Positions 16,352 to 24,966 of a DNA stretch of 64,000 nt are shown here, in pieces (within the stretch, counting starts at the first letter, position 1; each line of letters begins with the position of its first letter). The notes under the pieces were generated by a model. That model saw nothing but the letters and a program-made list of their open reading frames with translations. It was not told the DNA's origin and did not search any database. Source of the DNA: Hydrogenobacter sp. T-8 (GTDB lineage: Bacteria > Aquificota > Aquificia > Aquificales > Aquificaceae). The stretch is from the NCBI RefSeq assembly GCF_011006175.1, contig NZ_CP048795.1, positions 1,542,491 to 1,606,490 of the forward strand. Reading direction: 5' to 3'. The translations under genes and the position numbers were made by a program.

Positions 16352-17102
16352 TCCTTAACCAATTTCCTATAAGTCCTCCAAAACTTTCAAAGAAGGCGGA
16401 GATAATAGCTTTGTCTTCCTCAAGCTCTATGCAAAGCCTTCCGTTGCAAAGACCCACCTTTACGCCTCTTTTTAGAGCCTCTGGCAAAAGGCTAAAAAGC
16501 TTTTGGTTTATCACAGAAGAGACCTGCCACACCTCAGAAAAGGACAGGCTTTGAGTGGAAACGAGAAGTCCATACCCTTCCTCACTAAGCTCAGCACCAA
16601 GACTGAGAAGTTTACCCTCTATAAACTCTTTCAAAGCACTTTCAGAGAGAACCTTTACCCTTATCCCCTCTAAGGTCTTTGACCACTGAGACTTTCCACC
16701 AGTCTTTTCCAAAAGCCTTATCTCCTCTATAAGCATGCTATCGTCCATGCCCTTACACATATCGTAAACGGTAAGCAGGGCTACACTGACCGCAGTGAGG
16801 GCTTCCATCTCGTAGCCTGTTTTGTTTATGCCTTTAACATAGGAAAAAACCTCTAAATAGTCCTCTCCAAGCTGTGCCTTTATCTCCACATGCTCCAAGC
16901 TCACAGGATGGCAAAAGGGCAGAAGCTCTGGAGTTTTCTTTGAAGCCATAATGCCTGCAAGCCTGCAGGCGGAAAGCACATCTCCCTTTGGCACTCTACC
17001 CTCTCTTATTGCCTGCACCGTATCCTTTTTTAGTCTTATCCTGCCGTAGGCACTGGCACTCCTAAGGGTCTCAGGCTTTGTGCTAACATCTACGGTTTTC
17101 AT
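16335..17102 (-). CDS. moaC: MoaC cyclic pyranopterin monophosphate synthase with extra C-terminal domain
   Basis: 255 residues from ATG 17102; the longer frame has a poor hydrophobic N-terminus, and TATAGT 7 bases before 17102 suggests a leaderless start. The first 150 or so residues are standard MoaC: KKTPELLPFCHP, GYEMEALTAVSVALLTVYDMCK and LLEKTGGKSQ, the usual C-terminus. MoaC makes cPMP in molybdopterin synthesis. About 100 further residues follow (VKVLSESALKEF to the end) that I cannot assign; classic MoaC is near 160 residues. With moaA and moaE elsewhere in the window it would serve the TtrA-like enzyme. Confidence 0.88.
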   Translation of the reverse strand: MKTVDVSTKPETLRSASAYGRIRLKKDTVQAIREGRVPKGDVLSACRLAGIMASKKTPELLPFCHPVSLEHVEIKAQLGEDYLEVFSYVKGINKTGYEMEALTAVSVALLTVYDMCKGMDDSMLIEEIRLLEKTGGKSQWSKTLEGIRVKVLSESALKEFIEGKLLSLGAELSEEGYGLLVSTQSLSFSEVWQVSSVINQKLFSLLPEALKRGVKVGLCNGRLCIELEEDKAIISAFFESFGGLIGNWLRNGKAV

Positions 17103-17139
17103 AATAAAAACTATAAAGCAAAAGCCTATATTTAAAATC

Positions 17140-17634
17140 ATGAAGACCATAAGCAAGGAAGAGCTAAGAGAACTATACTACAAAGATTTTCCACTCTGGG
17201 CGGAGATAAACTACGAGCTTTTGAAGGAGAAACTTTACGAACTTGTGGACTGGGAGAACCTTTTGGAGGAGATTGAGGATATGGCAAGGTCTGATCTAAA
17301 GGCTTGTATAAGTCAGTTGGCGAGAATATTGGAGCATATGTATAAGTGGGATAATTTTAGGGATTTGGCTGGAGGCAAAACCGCTGGTATGGGATGGATA
17401 AAAAGTATAGAGAATGCAAGAAATGAGATACTTGACGCCTTTGACCTCTCACCAAGCCTAAGGACAAAACTACCCAATGAGCTTAATATAGCTTGGCGTT
17501 CAGCAAGGAGAAGACTATATACATGGCTTATTCAAAATAATCATAGAGTAGAGAACTTCTCTATTCCACAAGAATGTCCTTACACATATGAAGAAGCCAT
17601 GACAAGGGACTTGAGAAAGGAGATAGAGCAATGA
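17140..17634 (+). CDS. DUF29 family protein, first of a tandem pair
   Basis: 164 residues. The start at 17140 follows TATATT by 7 bases with no ribosome site. The fold signature is DFPLWAEINYELLKEK, VDWENLLEEIEDM, ILEHMYKW and CPYTYEEAM, typical of DUF29, a helical family of unknown function common in cyanobacteria and Aquificales. It is clearly paralogous to the next gene, whose ATG overlaps its stop by 4 bases. Confidence 0.8.
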   Translation: MKTISKEELRELYYKDFPLWAEINYELLKEKLYELVDWENLLEEIEDMARSDLKACISQLARILEHMYKWDNFRDLAGGKTAGMGWIKSIENARNEILDAFDLSPSLRTKLPNELNIAWRSARRRLYTWLIQNNHRVENFSIPQECPYTYEEAMTRDLRKEIEQ

Positions 17635-18176
17635 GAACTATAAGCAAGGAAGAGCTAAAAGAGCTTTATCACAAGGACTTTCCACTCTGGGTGGAGATAA
17701 ACTACGAGCTTTTGAAGGAGAAGGCTTACGAGCTTGTGGACTGGGAAAACCTCTTAGAGGAGATATGGGATATGGGACAAAAGCACTTGGACTCTGGCAT
17801 AAGCCACTTGGCGGTTATCTTGGAGCATCTTTATAAGTGGGATAACTTTAGAAACTTGGCTGGTGGAGAAGGTGCAGGGCATGGATGGATAAGGAGTATA
17901 GAAAATGCCAGAAGTAGGTTAAAGGCACTTTTCAAAAAATACCCAAGCCTTAGGCATAAACTTCCACAGGAAATTGAAAGTGCATGGATTGATGCAGTTG
18001 CGGAGTTAGAGATATGGCTAAGAGACAATAACTACAACCCAGAGGAATTCCACCTTCCAGAAGAGTGTCCTTATACATACGAAGAAGCCATGACAAGAGA
18101 CCTAAGAAAAGAGATTGGAAATTTTGCAAATGAGCAAGCCTTGTTTAAAGAGCCCTCTGCAGAAGTGCAAAAGTAA
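17631..18176 (+). CDS. DUF29 family protein, second of a tandem pair
   Basis: 181 residues, sharing nearly all motifs of the preceding gene (DFPLWVEINYELLKEK, DWENLLEEI, ILEHLYKW, CPYTYEEAMTRDLRKEI) plus a short divergent tail. The pair is a local duplication with ATGA coupling. Function unknown. Confidence 0.8.
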   Translation: MRTISKEELKELYHKDFPLWVEINYELLKEKAYELVDWENLLEEIWDMGQKHLDSGISHLAVILEHLYKWDNFRNLAGGEGAGHGWIRSIENARSRLKALFKKYPSLRHKLPQEIESAWIDAVAELEIWLRDNNYNPEEFHLPEECPYTYEEAMTRDLRKEIGNFANEQALFKEPSAEVQK

Positions 18177-18184
18177 AAAAAGGC

Positions 18185-18213
18185 TTGACAAGAGGAGTTT
18201 TATCTGCTATTAT
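18185..18213 (+). promoter_or_regulatory. Sigma-70-type promoter of the second porin
   Basis: TTGACA (18185-18190), a 17-base spacer, then TATTAT (18208-18213). A ribosome site AAAGGAGGG lies 7 bases before the ATG at 18248. It is one of the few near-consensus -35/-10 pairs in the window, suggesting high expression. Confidence 0.85.
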
Positions 18214-18247
18214 GTAGTTATCAAAACCTTTAAAGGAGGGTACTAAC

Positions 18248-19375
18248 ATGAGGAAGAGCCTACTTGCAGTAGCAGCCCTGATGGGTGCAAGCGTATTGCC
18301 AGCCCATGCGGTAAGCTTTAAGGTCGCAGAAGACGTCAGCGGAAACATGGGCTTCAAAGCCCAAATCTGGGGACAGTACTTGGGCGAAAGAACTAGCGGA
18401 AACAAAAGCGCTCTTGACTTTAGTTTGAATAATGTAAGGCTTTACGCCAACGGAAACGTGGGTAAGTACATGTACTTTTTCTCCAACTTGGATTTTACAC
18501 CGGCAAGTTCAAGAGCAACCGATGCTGCTATAGGTCTCAAGTTTATGGATGAGCTTCGTATCCAAGCAGGTCTCTATAGGACACCCTTCTCAAGGGCAGC
18601 TCTTACAGACAGCTATACATACCTAATACCTACAGGATACTTCTATGGTGGCTATAATGTGGCTGCACCACTGCCTGGGCCAACCACATACAGAAATGCT
18701 GGTCTTACCGTATGGGGCGATATAGCAGACGCAATGGTCAAATACTACATAGGAGTGTTTGATGGTCCATACAACAACAGCACTGGTACAAAAGGAAAGG
18801 ATAACCTTATGTATACTGTAAGGCTTCAGTTTACTCCCACAATGCTTGGCTTCAAGGGTGAAAAGGGTTATGGTTTAAGGGATACCTACCTTGGCAGGCA
18901 GAATGTCCTATCCTTTGGTGTAGGTTATGCAACTCAGAAGTGTGGTGATACTACAGCTGGAGCATGTAATACTGGTGCTGGTAATCTATCCTTTACTACA
19001 AAGGCATGGACAGTTGATGCAAAACACGAGCAGAAGTTTGGCGACTTTATACCAAACGTGGAGCTTGCTTACTTTGATGTTAAGGATGTAAACACCGGCA
19101 AAGACGATAGGAAAGGCTACTACCTCCAAGTGGGTGGAATATATGACCAAGTTGTAGGTATAGGAAAGCCCGGTCTTGCTCTTAGGTATGACTACTCAGA
19201 GGAGAAGAAGCAACTTACTGGTGCTAAAACGAAATATAAGAGGTTTGGCGGTGCTGTAAACTACTTCCTAAAGGGTCAAGATGCTCTCATCCAACTGGCT
19301 GTAGACAGCGTTGACAGACCAACAGGACAAAAAGACTACACAGACGTAACCCTCGCCTTCCAAGTGCAGTTCTAA
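18248..19375 (+). CDS. Phosphate-selective-porin-like outer-membrane protein
   Basis: 375 residues. MRKSLLAVAALMGASVLPAHA is a signal peptide. The mature protein resembles OprO/OprP-type porins, with features such as LDFSLNNVRLYANG, LRIQAGLYRTPFSR and a C-terminal Phe (FQVQF) for barrel assembly. It is unlike the sigma-54-controlled porin at 9880 in sequence and promoter, so it is probably the constitutive general or anion porin. It ends at a strong terminator. Confidence 0.82.
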   Translation: MRKSLLAVAALMGASVLPAHAVSFKVAEDVSGNMGFKAQIWGQYLGERTSGNKSALDFSLNNVRLYANGNVGKYMYFFSNLDFTPASSRATDAAIGLKFMDELRIQAGLYRTPFSRAALTDSYTYLIPTGYFYGGYNVAAPLPGPTTYRNAGLTVWGDIADAMVKYYIGVFDGPYNNSTGTKGKDNLMYTVRLQFTPTMLGFKGEKGYGLRDTYLGRQNVLSFGVGYATQKCGDTTAGACNTGAGNLSFTTKAWTVDAKHEQKFGDFIPNVELAYFDVKDVNTGKDDRKGYYLQVGGIYDQVVGIGKPGLALRYDYSEEKKQLTGAKTKYKRFGGAVNYFLKGQDALIQLAVDSVDRPTGQKDYTDVTLAFQVQF

Positions 19376-19396
19376 GGGTCTAAAAACTCCTTCTCA

Positions 19397-19421
19397 GCCC
19401 CGCACAGAGCGGGGCTTTTTT
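19397..19421 (+). terminator. Rho-independent terminator of the second porin
   Basis: GCCCCGC-ACAGA-GCGGGGC followed by six T, about 20 bases after the porin stop codon. Confidence 0.92.
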
Positions 19422-19437
19422 GTTTTATAATTGGTCT

Positions 19438-19610
19438 GTGTATGCACTTCCAAACAAGCTCAAAAACCTTGAGGAGCTAAGAAGTTTCTTAGAGAGTTAT
19501 TTTAAAGACAGAAACGTCAAGGTATATCTTCTGGGTTCACGTGCGAGAAAGGACAACAGGGTGTTCTCTGACGTATACCTTGCCTCTGAAAGCAAAGAAG
19601 ACCTCTCCAA
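19438..19610 (+). pseudogene. MNT nucleotidyltransferase, 5' fragment cut by IS
   Basis: The frame opens at GTG 19438 and encodes about 57 native residues, including the nucleotidyltransferase signature LLGSRARKDNRVFSDV. The second active-site Asp of the GSxxRxD...SDxD motif reads Tyr here (SDVYL). The native sequence ends where the tnpB element begins; the open frame runs on to 19680 using element sequence. The remainder of the gene is not found beyond the element. A close relative of this fragment lies at 63357-63410. Confidence 0.75.
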
Positions 19611-21204
19611 AGAGTATCCCTTAGCATGGACAAATACCCCTTTTGTGGACATTTATCCACACCTCGGGTTTAGGGACTGACTGAAAGTATGGATTTCTTT
19701 CAATCAATCCCAGTGCCTTACTCCAGAGGCACTTAAACCGCTCATCAAACAGGCAAACCATAAACTCCTCTACCTGCTTGATAAGGGCTTGCTCCATCCT
19801 GCGTAAATGCAAGCTCCACTTAGCACGGCTAAGCAGATTCCTGCTTGCATTCACATCCGCATGGAGCTTTCTATTGCATAGCTTACACTCAAACTCACTC
19901 CTTGCCTTCCTATTCCCTTTGTCTACATACCCACAATTACTGCATGCCTGTGAACTATAGGCAGGAGCAACATACACCACCTCTATGCCATATTCCTCTC
20001 TCACTTCCTCTAACTTCTTCTTTATCTCCCCAAGCCCAAACCTTATAAGCACCCTCTTTACTGATTTTGGGAAGTTGTTTATTACCCTCTTCAAAAATCC
20101 TCTTAAGTCCTCAAGCACAAGCCTTCGTGGTCTGTATAGCTCTATAACCCTGTTTATTACCCTCCTTACCTCATTCTTCACATACTCACTTAGCCTGTGT
20201 TGAAGTCTTAAATACCTCTTGCTCTCTGTTGGCTTTTTCCCTCTCCTTTGCATCTCCCTTTGAATTCTGTCTATCTTCTCTGCAAATTCTCTGACCTTGC
20301 TGTAAAACTTCCTGCCAAAGAGGTCTCCTCTGTCTGAAACAAGAAAACACTCCATGCCAAAGTCAAGAGCTACCTCTCCACTAAAAGCTATCTCCTTTCT
20401 CTCTACCTCCTTCACAAGCCTTAGTTTGCCATCCTCTGCTATCTGAACCATGTTTGTTAGCTTTCCACCTCTTTCCTCAAAATACTCATGAAGTTCCACA
20501 GGCAGATATATAGGCTTTCTCTTTTCATGGGTTGACAGTCTTATCCACAGGTCAAAGGCTTTTGCTTTCTTTGGTCTTTCCAGCAAGGCACACTTGCTGT
20601 CTAAAAGCATAGAGATACCTCTAAAACTTGGCTTTTTCCAGCTTTTGAGAATATGCTTGAATATCTTCTTAGCAAGCAGTCTTTCTTCCTTGACTATCTC
20701 ATACTCGTGCTTGTTTTTGTCTTTGTCTATCCACAGGGCTTTCTCACTTTTTGGAACAAGCCATTCCTCTCTGGAGTTGAGATAAAGGAGAACTCTTTTT
20801 GTCTTTTCAGGAAGAGTAGAGCTAAGGACTATCTCTTTGAACCTTTCTTGGACATTGCCAATAAAACTTTCCAGTGTAGGGACTACCACATGGTATTGGA
20901 TAGTGGACTTGAACCTTTCTGAAAGTGGGCAGTTTAAGTGTTTTATGTTGGCTTTTCTGTTAAAGGAGCCAGTCTTAAAGAATAAAGACCACTGGAATTT
21001 TGCTATTATTTCAGCGGTTTTTCTGTATAGCTTTAGGACATGAGCTATAAGGGTGCTTTTTCTTTTTGTGGTAGGGCAAGAGACTTCAATAGCCCTATAC
21101 ATAGGGATATTATAGCTTTTGTTTGTGAGTTTGTGTGTGAAACAATTCAAGCAACAAATTACCATTATTAGGTATAAATGTCAATATTTTCGGAGACTGG
21201 TCGC
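19611..21204 (-). mobile_element. tnpB-only IS200/IS605-type element, copy A
   Basis: Boundaries come from comparison with copy B (42798-44391): both are 1594 bases and match from AGAGTATCCCTTAGC at the low-coordinate end to GACCAGTCGC-like sequence at the other, while flanks differ. There are no terminal inverted repeats. Near the right end is a hairpin TGTGGA-CATTTA-TCCACA (19644-19661); near the left end is a small palindrome (GACCAGTC, read GACTAGTC in copy B). No tnpA is present, so movement would need a transposase in trans. It truncates the MNT gene on one side and the HD-GYP gene on the other. Confidence 0.82.
19621..21102 (-). CDS. tnpB: TnpB RNA-guided nuclease of IS copy A
   Basis: 493 residues from ATG 21102, chosen because TATAAT lies 6 bases before it in both copies; an upstream in-frame ATG at 21165 would add 21 residues. 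The RuvC-like triad is visible: D247 (ALDFGMEC), E331 (LVLEDLRGF) and D416 (HADVNASRN). A zinc finger CSNC...CKLC lies between the last two. TnpB uses an RNA from the element's right end to cut DNA and keep the element in place. Unusually, the coding region runs 70 residues past the third Asp to within 10 bases of the element tip. Copy B encodes a protein about 95 percent identical by eye. Confidence 0.88.
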   Translation of the reverse strand: MYRAIEVSCPTTKRKSTLIAHVLKLYRKTAEIIAKFQWSLFFKTGSFNRKANIKHLNCPLSERFKSTIQYHVVVPTLESFIGNVQERFKEIVLSSTLPEKTKRVLLYLNSREEWLVPKSEKALWIDKDKNKHEYEIVKEERLLAKKIFKHILKSWKKPSFRGISMLLDSKCALLERPKKAKAFDLWIRLSTHEKRKPIYLPVELHEYFEERGGKLTNMVQIAEDGKLRLVKEVERKEIAFSGEVALDFGMECFLVSDRGDLFGRKFYSKVREFAEKIDRIQREMQRRGKKPTESKRYLRLQHRLSEYVKNEVRRVINRVIELYRPRRLVLEDLRGFLKRVINNFPKSVKRVLIRFGLGEIKKKLEEVREEYGIEVVYVAPAYSSQACSNCGYVDKGNRKARSEFECKLCNRKLHADVNASRNLLSRAKWSLHLRRMEQALIKQVEEFMVCLFDERFKCLWSKALGLIERNPYFQSVPKPEVWINVHKRGICPC

Positions 21205-21910
21205 AAAGACAAAAACTATCCTTCTGCTCCATAAAAACCTTCAAAGCTGGAAGGAAGAGGTCACCTCTTATGGCACCCGTTGGGTCCATGTATTGAAAGC
21301 TCCATCTTATCTTTTCTATTTCTTGATTTACGTGGGAAGGGCTTATTTCTACATACTTCAGGCTTTGTAGGGTCCTTATTGCGTAAGATACCACATCTGG
21401 GTCAAAGTGTGTTGAAGCAAGCTCTTCCATTTCCTTAAATGCCTGTTCCCAACTTTTTGCCTTCTTATATATCCTTCTTGAAGTCATGGCTTCAAAGGAA
21501 TCCGCCACTGTGTATATTCTTGCAAGTAAAGGTATCTGTTCACCCCTTAGACCAAAGGGGTAGCCAGTTCCATCATACTTTTCCTGATGATACAGAAGCA
21601 CATCAAGGGCTTCTTTGGGTATTTCTGAACCTTTTACCAATTCATAGCCAAGGCTAACATGCAGTTTCATTATCTCAAACTCCTCTTTGGTGAGCTTTCC
21701 TGGCTTAAGGAGTATCACATCCGGTATTGCTGTTTTCCCTACATCGTGAACCATTCCACCCATGCGAAGATACTCAAGCTCCTTAGTGGAAAGCCTCATG
21801 TTTTCTCCTATCTTTAGAGCGTAAAACACTCCTCTGTCCGTATGCCCTCTTGTGTAGACATCCCTGTATTCAAGAACTCTAAGCAGGGTATCTGTAACGT
21901 TCTCTTTCAT
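21110..21910 (-). CDS. HD-GYP domain protein truncated and extended by IS
   Basis: 266 residues in the present frame. The HD-GYP phosphodiesterase core is intact: [32 protein letters not shown] and [12 protein letters not shown], expected to hydrolyse cyclic di-GMP. Only about the first 235 residues are native. The last 31 (from QSPKIL) are read from the left end of IS copy A, and the frame stops inside it at 21110. Native sequence after the HD-GYP domain ([16 protein letters not shown]) looks like the start of a further domain that has been lost. Confidence 0.8.
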   Translation of the reverse strand: MKENVTDTLLRVLEYRDVYTRGHTDRGVFYALKIGENMRLSTKELEYLRMGGMVHDVGKTAIPDVILLKPGKLTKEEFEIMKLHVSLGYELVKGSEIPKEALDVLLYHQEKYDGTGYPFGLRGEQIPLLARIYTVADSFEAMTSRRIYKKAKSWEQAFKEMEELASTHFDPDVVSYAIRTLQSLKYVEISPSHVNQEIEKIRWSFQYMDPTGAIRGDLFLPALKVFMEQKDSFCLCDQSPKILTFIPNNGNLLLELFHTQTHKQKL

Positions 21911-21932
21911 CGTGTGTAAGTATAATCAACGC

Positions 21933-23138
21933 TCACTCTTTTGCAACTCCGAGCTTTGAGGGGATTTTCAAGCCATTGAACCACAAAAGGGTAAATACCG
22001 CCCACATAAGCACTAAAGCGAGGGCAAATGCGGTCATATACATATAGCCATGCTTTAACACATAACCACCCCAGATACCACCTGCAAAAGCTCCAAGAAA
22101 CTGGGTAGTGTTGAAAAATCCAAGGGAAAGCCCTCTCAGGTCTTTGTGTGTTAGCCTTGTAAGTAGGGACGGCACAAGAGCCTCAAGTATGTTAAAGCCT
22201 ATGAAAAAGAAAAGCACCATAAAAACTATCCCCCAGAAGTTTCCAAATATAGCAAAGGAAAGGAAGGAAAGCCCGAGAAATAAAACGCCGAGCATAAACA
22301 CCTCTTTAAACCTTCCCCTCTTCTCTGCAAAAATTACCGCAGGAACCATAAGGGCAAGGGCGATAATTATGGTAGGTAGGTATATTTCCCAGTGTTTTAG
22401 CTTGGGCAGGTTATAAAGATAAACAAGCTCATAAGGCACTACGGTAAATATAAGAACCATAAGGGCATGAGTCAGAGCTATGGAGAAGTTAAGAAAGAGC
22501 TGGTTTCTGTCTGTGAGGAGAAGGGTGATGTTTTTTAGGGATGGGTTTATTTCCCGCTCTTTAGCCCTCTGGGAAGGCTCTGGAACCTTTAGCATAAGCA
22601 ATGCGGTTGCCACAAGGCTCAAAAAGGCAGTAAGGAAAAAGATAAAGGGAACTCCAAACTTACCCGCAAGAACTGGAGCTATTGTTAAGCTCAAAGCAAA
22701 GGTAAGCCCTATGGAAGCACCTATGTGGGCGAAAGCCCTTGTCCTTACCTCTTCCCTTGTAAGGTCTGCGGACAGAGCTATCATGGCAGAGGATACCGCA
22801 CCAAAACCTTGTAGAAAACGGGCAAAGACCATGCTCCATATGTTTGAAACAAGACCAGCCATTAGACTTCCAATAGCGTAAGTGAGCATACCTACGAAGA
22901 TTATGGGCTTTCTTCCATACTTATCAGAAAGATACCCAAAGGGTATCTGTAATATGGCTTGTGCAAGACCGTATATGCCTATGGCAAGACCAATAAGCGT
23001 TGGAGTAGCTCCTTCAAGAGTCCTAAGGTAAGGAGAAAGAACAGGAAGGAGCAAGAAAAGACCGAGCATACGCACCATAACCGCAAAGGTTATGCTAAGA
23101 ACAACCTTCCTTTCCTGTGATGTGAATTCCTTCAGCAT
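21933..23138 (-). CDS. Major facilitator superfamily transporter
   Basis: 401 residues with 12 predicted membrane helices and the MFS loop 2-3 motif GYLSDKYGRKPIIFVG. It most resembles drug/proton antiporters of the YajR/Bcr kind in length and motif, but the substrate cannot be inferred. It lies 2 bases downstream of pheS and is probably co-transcribed with rplT and pheS. Confidence 0.85.
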   Translation of the reverse strand: MLKEFTSQERKVVLSITFAVMVRMLGLFLLLPVLSPYLRTLEGATPTLIGLAIGIYGLAQAILQIPFGYLSDKYGRKPIIFVGMLTYAIGSLMAGLVSNIWSMVFARFLQGFGAVSSAMIALSADLTREEVRTRAFAHIGASIGLTFALSLTIAPVLAGKFGVPFIFFLTAFLSLVATALLMLKVPEPSQRAKEREINPSLKNITLLLTDRNQLFLNFSIALTHALMVLIFTVVPYELVYLYNLPKLKHWEIYLPTIIIALALMVPAVIFAEKRGRFKEVFMLGVLFLGLSFLSFAIFGNFWGIVFMVLFFFIGFNILEALVPSLLTRLTHKDLRGLSLGFFNTTQFLGAFAGGIWGGYVLKHGYMYMTAFALALVLMWAVFTLLWFNGLKIPSKLGVAKE

Positions 23139-23140
23139 AG

Positions 23141-24154
23141 CTAAAATTGTTTGAGAAACCTTAGGTTATTTTCATAAAAGAGCTTTATGTTGTCTATGCC
23201 AAAGTAAAGCATGGCAAGCCTTTCTACACCCATACCAAAGGCAAAACCTTGATACTCTTCTGGGTCTATCCCGCAGTTCTTAAGAACCACAGGGTGAACC
23301 ATGCCACAGCCCATCACCTCAAGCCACCCACTTTCTTTGCATACCCTACAGCCACCGCCACCGCATATAACACAACCTATGTCCACCTCTGCGGAAGGCT
23401 CTGTAAAAGGAAAGTAAGAAGCCCTAAAACGCACAGGCACATCCACCTTAAAAAACTCTCTCAGAAAGGTCTCTATGGTGTATTTCATGTGTCCAAAGCC
23501 TATATCTCTATCTATAGCAAGCCCTTCTACTTGGTGAAACATAGGTGAATGAGTTGGGTCGTCATCCCTTCTGTAGACCTTGCCCGGTGCTATCATATAT
23601 ATGGGTGGCTTCTGAGATAGCATAGCTCTTATCTGGACAGGAGAGGTGTGCGTCCTTAAGAGATAGCCATCTTTGTTTACATAGAAGGTGTCCTGCATCT
23701 CTCTTGCAGGATGCTCCTTTGGGATATTTAACATGTCAAAGTTGTACTCTTCAAGCTCTATCTCAGGACCTTCCATTACAGAAAAACCCATACTAACAAA
23801 GATATCTCTTATTCTTTTCATGGTCTGAGTTATAGGATGAAGGCTTCCAAGTTCTGTCTCAAGAGGCACAGAAAGGTCAACCCACTCTTGAGAGAGTCTC
23901 TTTTCAATCTCAAGGGCTTTGAGCTCCTCTTCCTTTTTCTTGAATAGCTCTTCTGCAAACTCCTTTAGCCTGTTTACCCTAAGCCCGTATTCTTTCCTTT
24001 CTTCTGGTGGCACTTCCCTTATGCGTGCTATAGCTTGGGTTATGAGACCATTTTTCCCGAGATATTTTGCCTTGAGCTGTTGCAGTTGGCTGAGGTCTTT
24101 TACAGCCTCTATACTACCTTCAAGCTCTTCTTGAACTTTCTGAAAATCTATCAT
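23141..24154 (-). CDS. pheS: Phenylalanyl-tRNA synthetase alpha subunit
   Basis: 337 residues. N-terminal coiled coil (about 1-90), then the class II catalytic core with motif 2 ([21 protein letters not shown]) replaced in part by typical PheS wording and motif 3 [15 protein letters not shown] cysteine-rich insert [17 protein letters not shown] (about 255-271) is of the kind found in many PheS proteins. PheT is not in the window, so the two subunit genes are split. It overlaps rplT by 4 bases. Confidence 0.96.
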   Translation of the reverse strand: MIDFQKVQEELEGSIEAVKDLSQLQQLKAKYLGKNGLITQAIARIREVPPEERKEYGLRVNRLKEFAEELFKKKEEELKALEIEKRLSQEWVDLSVPLETELGSLHPITQTMKRIRDIFVSMGFSVMEGPEIELEEYNFDMLNIPKEHPAREMQDTFYVNKDGYLLRTHTSPVQIRAMLSQKPPIYMIAPGKVYRRDDDPTHSPMFHQVEGLAIDRDIGFGHMKYTIETFLREFFKVDVPVRFRASYFPFTEPSAEVDIGCVICGGGGCRVCKESGWLEVMGCGMVHPVVLKNCGIDPEEYQGFAFGMGVERLAMLYFGIDNIKLFYENNLRFLKQF

Positions 24155-24510
24155 ACAGGTTGTGCCAGCGCTTCCTTTGCCTTCTCCACTATCTTGGAGA
24201 ATCCTTCTGGGTCTCTTACTGCCATTTCTGCGAGCATCTTCCTGTTTAGGGTTATACCAGCCTTTGAAAGTCCGTGCATAAACTTGCTATAGGAAAGTCC
24301 ATGAGCCCTGACCGCTGCGTTTATACGAGCAATCCAGAGCCTCCTAAACTGTCTCTTTCTTTGCCTTCTATCTCTATACTGATACTGAAGAGCCCTAAAG
24401 ACATATTCCTTTGCCCTTCTGTATACGTTCTTACGCTGACCTCTAAAGCCCTTTGCCAGCTTTAGTATCTTCTTCTTAAACTTCCTTGAGGATGGACCCT
24501 TTACACGCAT
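24151..24510 (-). CDS. rplT: Ribosomal protein L20
   Basis: 119 residues, highly basic, with the L20 features [32 protein letters not shown] and [10 protein letters not shown]. The usual partners infC and rpmI are not upstream. A GGAGG site precedes the ATG, and TATAAT lies about 40 bases up on the minus strand. Confidence 0.97.
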   Translation of the reverse strand: MRVKGPSSRKFKKKILKLAKGFRGQRKNVYRRAKEYVFRALQYQYRDRRQRKRQFRRLWIARINAAVRAHGLSYSKFMHGLSKAGITLNRKMLAEMAVRDPEGFSKIVEKAKEALAQPV

Positions 24511-24539
24511 CTCTGCCTCCTACAGTTTTCTGACAACTG

Positions 24540-24712
24540 AATTTTTAATTATAGCACAGACAAACCGCAGTCGCTGGAATGTTTCCACCCTGCTACGGAA
24601 ATAGGTAAAAATGCACTACCGCCACTTGGAGAAAAAATGCTTGCTTCCGGCGATGGACCTATGTTATTATAGTAGTTGCTGCTGAAGGTTTTTTAGAGTT
24701 ACATGGTAACGG
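24540..24712 (+). other. Gene-free CRISPR leader region
   Basis: No supported gene lies here. The stretch precedes the first CRISPR repeat and has T- and A-rich blocks. TATTATAGT at 24665-24673 could be the -10 box of an array promoter, about 40 bases before repeat 1. The part next to rplT (24545-24556, minus strand) carries that gene's promoter. Confidence 0.45.
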
Positions 24713-24939
24713 GTTTTAGTTGCCAATTGTGGGATTGAAAGCGGCATAGTGCGGAGGTATTAAATAGCTTTTTTAAGGTTTTAGTTGCCAATTGTGGGAT
24801 TGAAAGAGAAGACCTAAAAAATGCAAAGTTGGCAGAAGCTCTTGTTTTAGTTGCCAATTGTGGGATTGAAAGACGGACAAGCCGTTCTGCTCGTATATGA
24901 TTATCAGCTCGTTTTAGTTGCCAATTGTGGGATTGAAAG
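24713..24939 (+). CRISPR. Short orphan CRISPR array, 4 repeats and 3 spacers
   Basis: Four identical 29-base repeats lie at 24713-24741, 24778-24806, 24844-24872 and 24911-24939. They start GTTTTAGTTGCC and end GGGATTGAAAG. Spacers are 36, 37 and 38 bases. The ATTGAAAG end would give an 8-base crRNA 5' handle of the type I-B or III kind. No cas gene is in the window, so processing must use Cas proteins encoded elsewhere. The array stops 27 bases before the lipA stop codon. Confidence 0.96.
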
Positions 24940-24966
24940 GGAATAATTACATCTGTGGTCGTTTTT

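Noticed and set aside
20594-21043. Plus-strand ORFs inside IS copy A (and at 43781-44230 in copy B)
   Set aside because: They occur in both copies only because the tnpB gene is conserved; composition is that of an antisense frame.
19611-21204. Composite transposon formed by IS copies A and B
   Set aside because: The copies are 23 kb apart in the same orientation and the DNA between is housekeeping genes without transfer signs; independent insertions are simpler.
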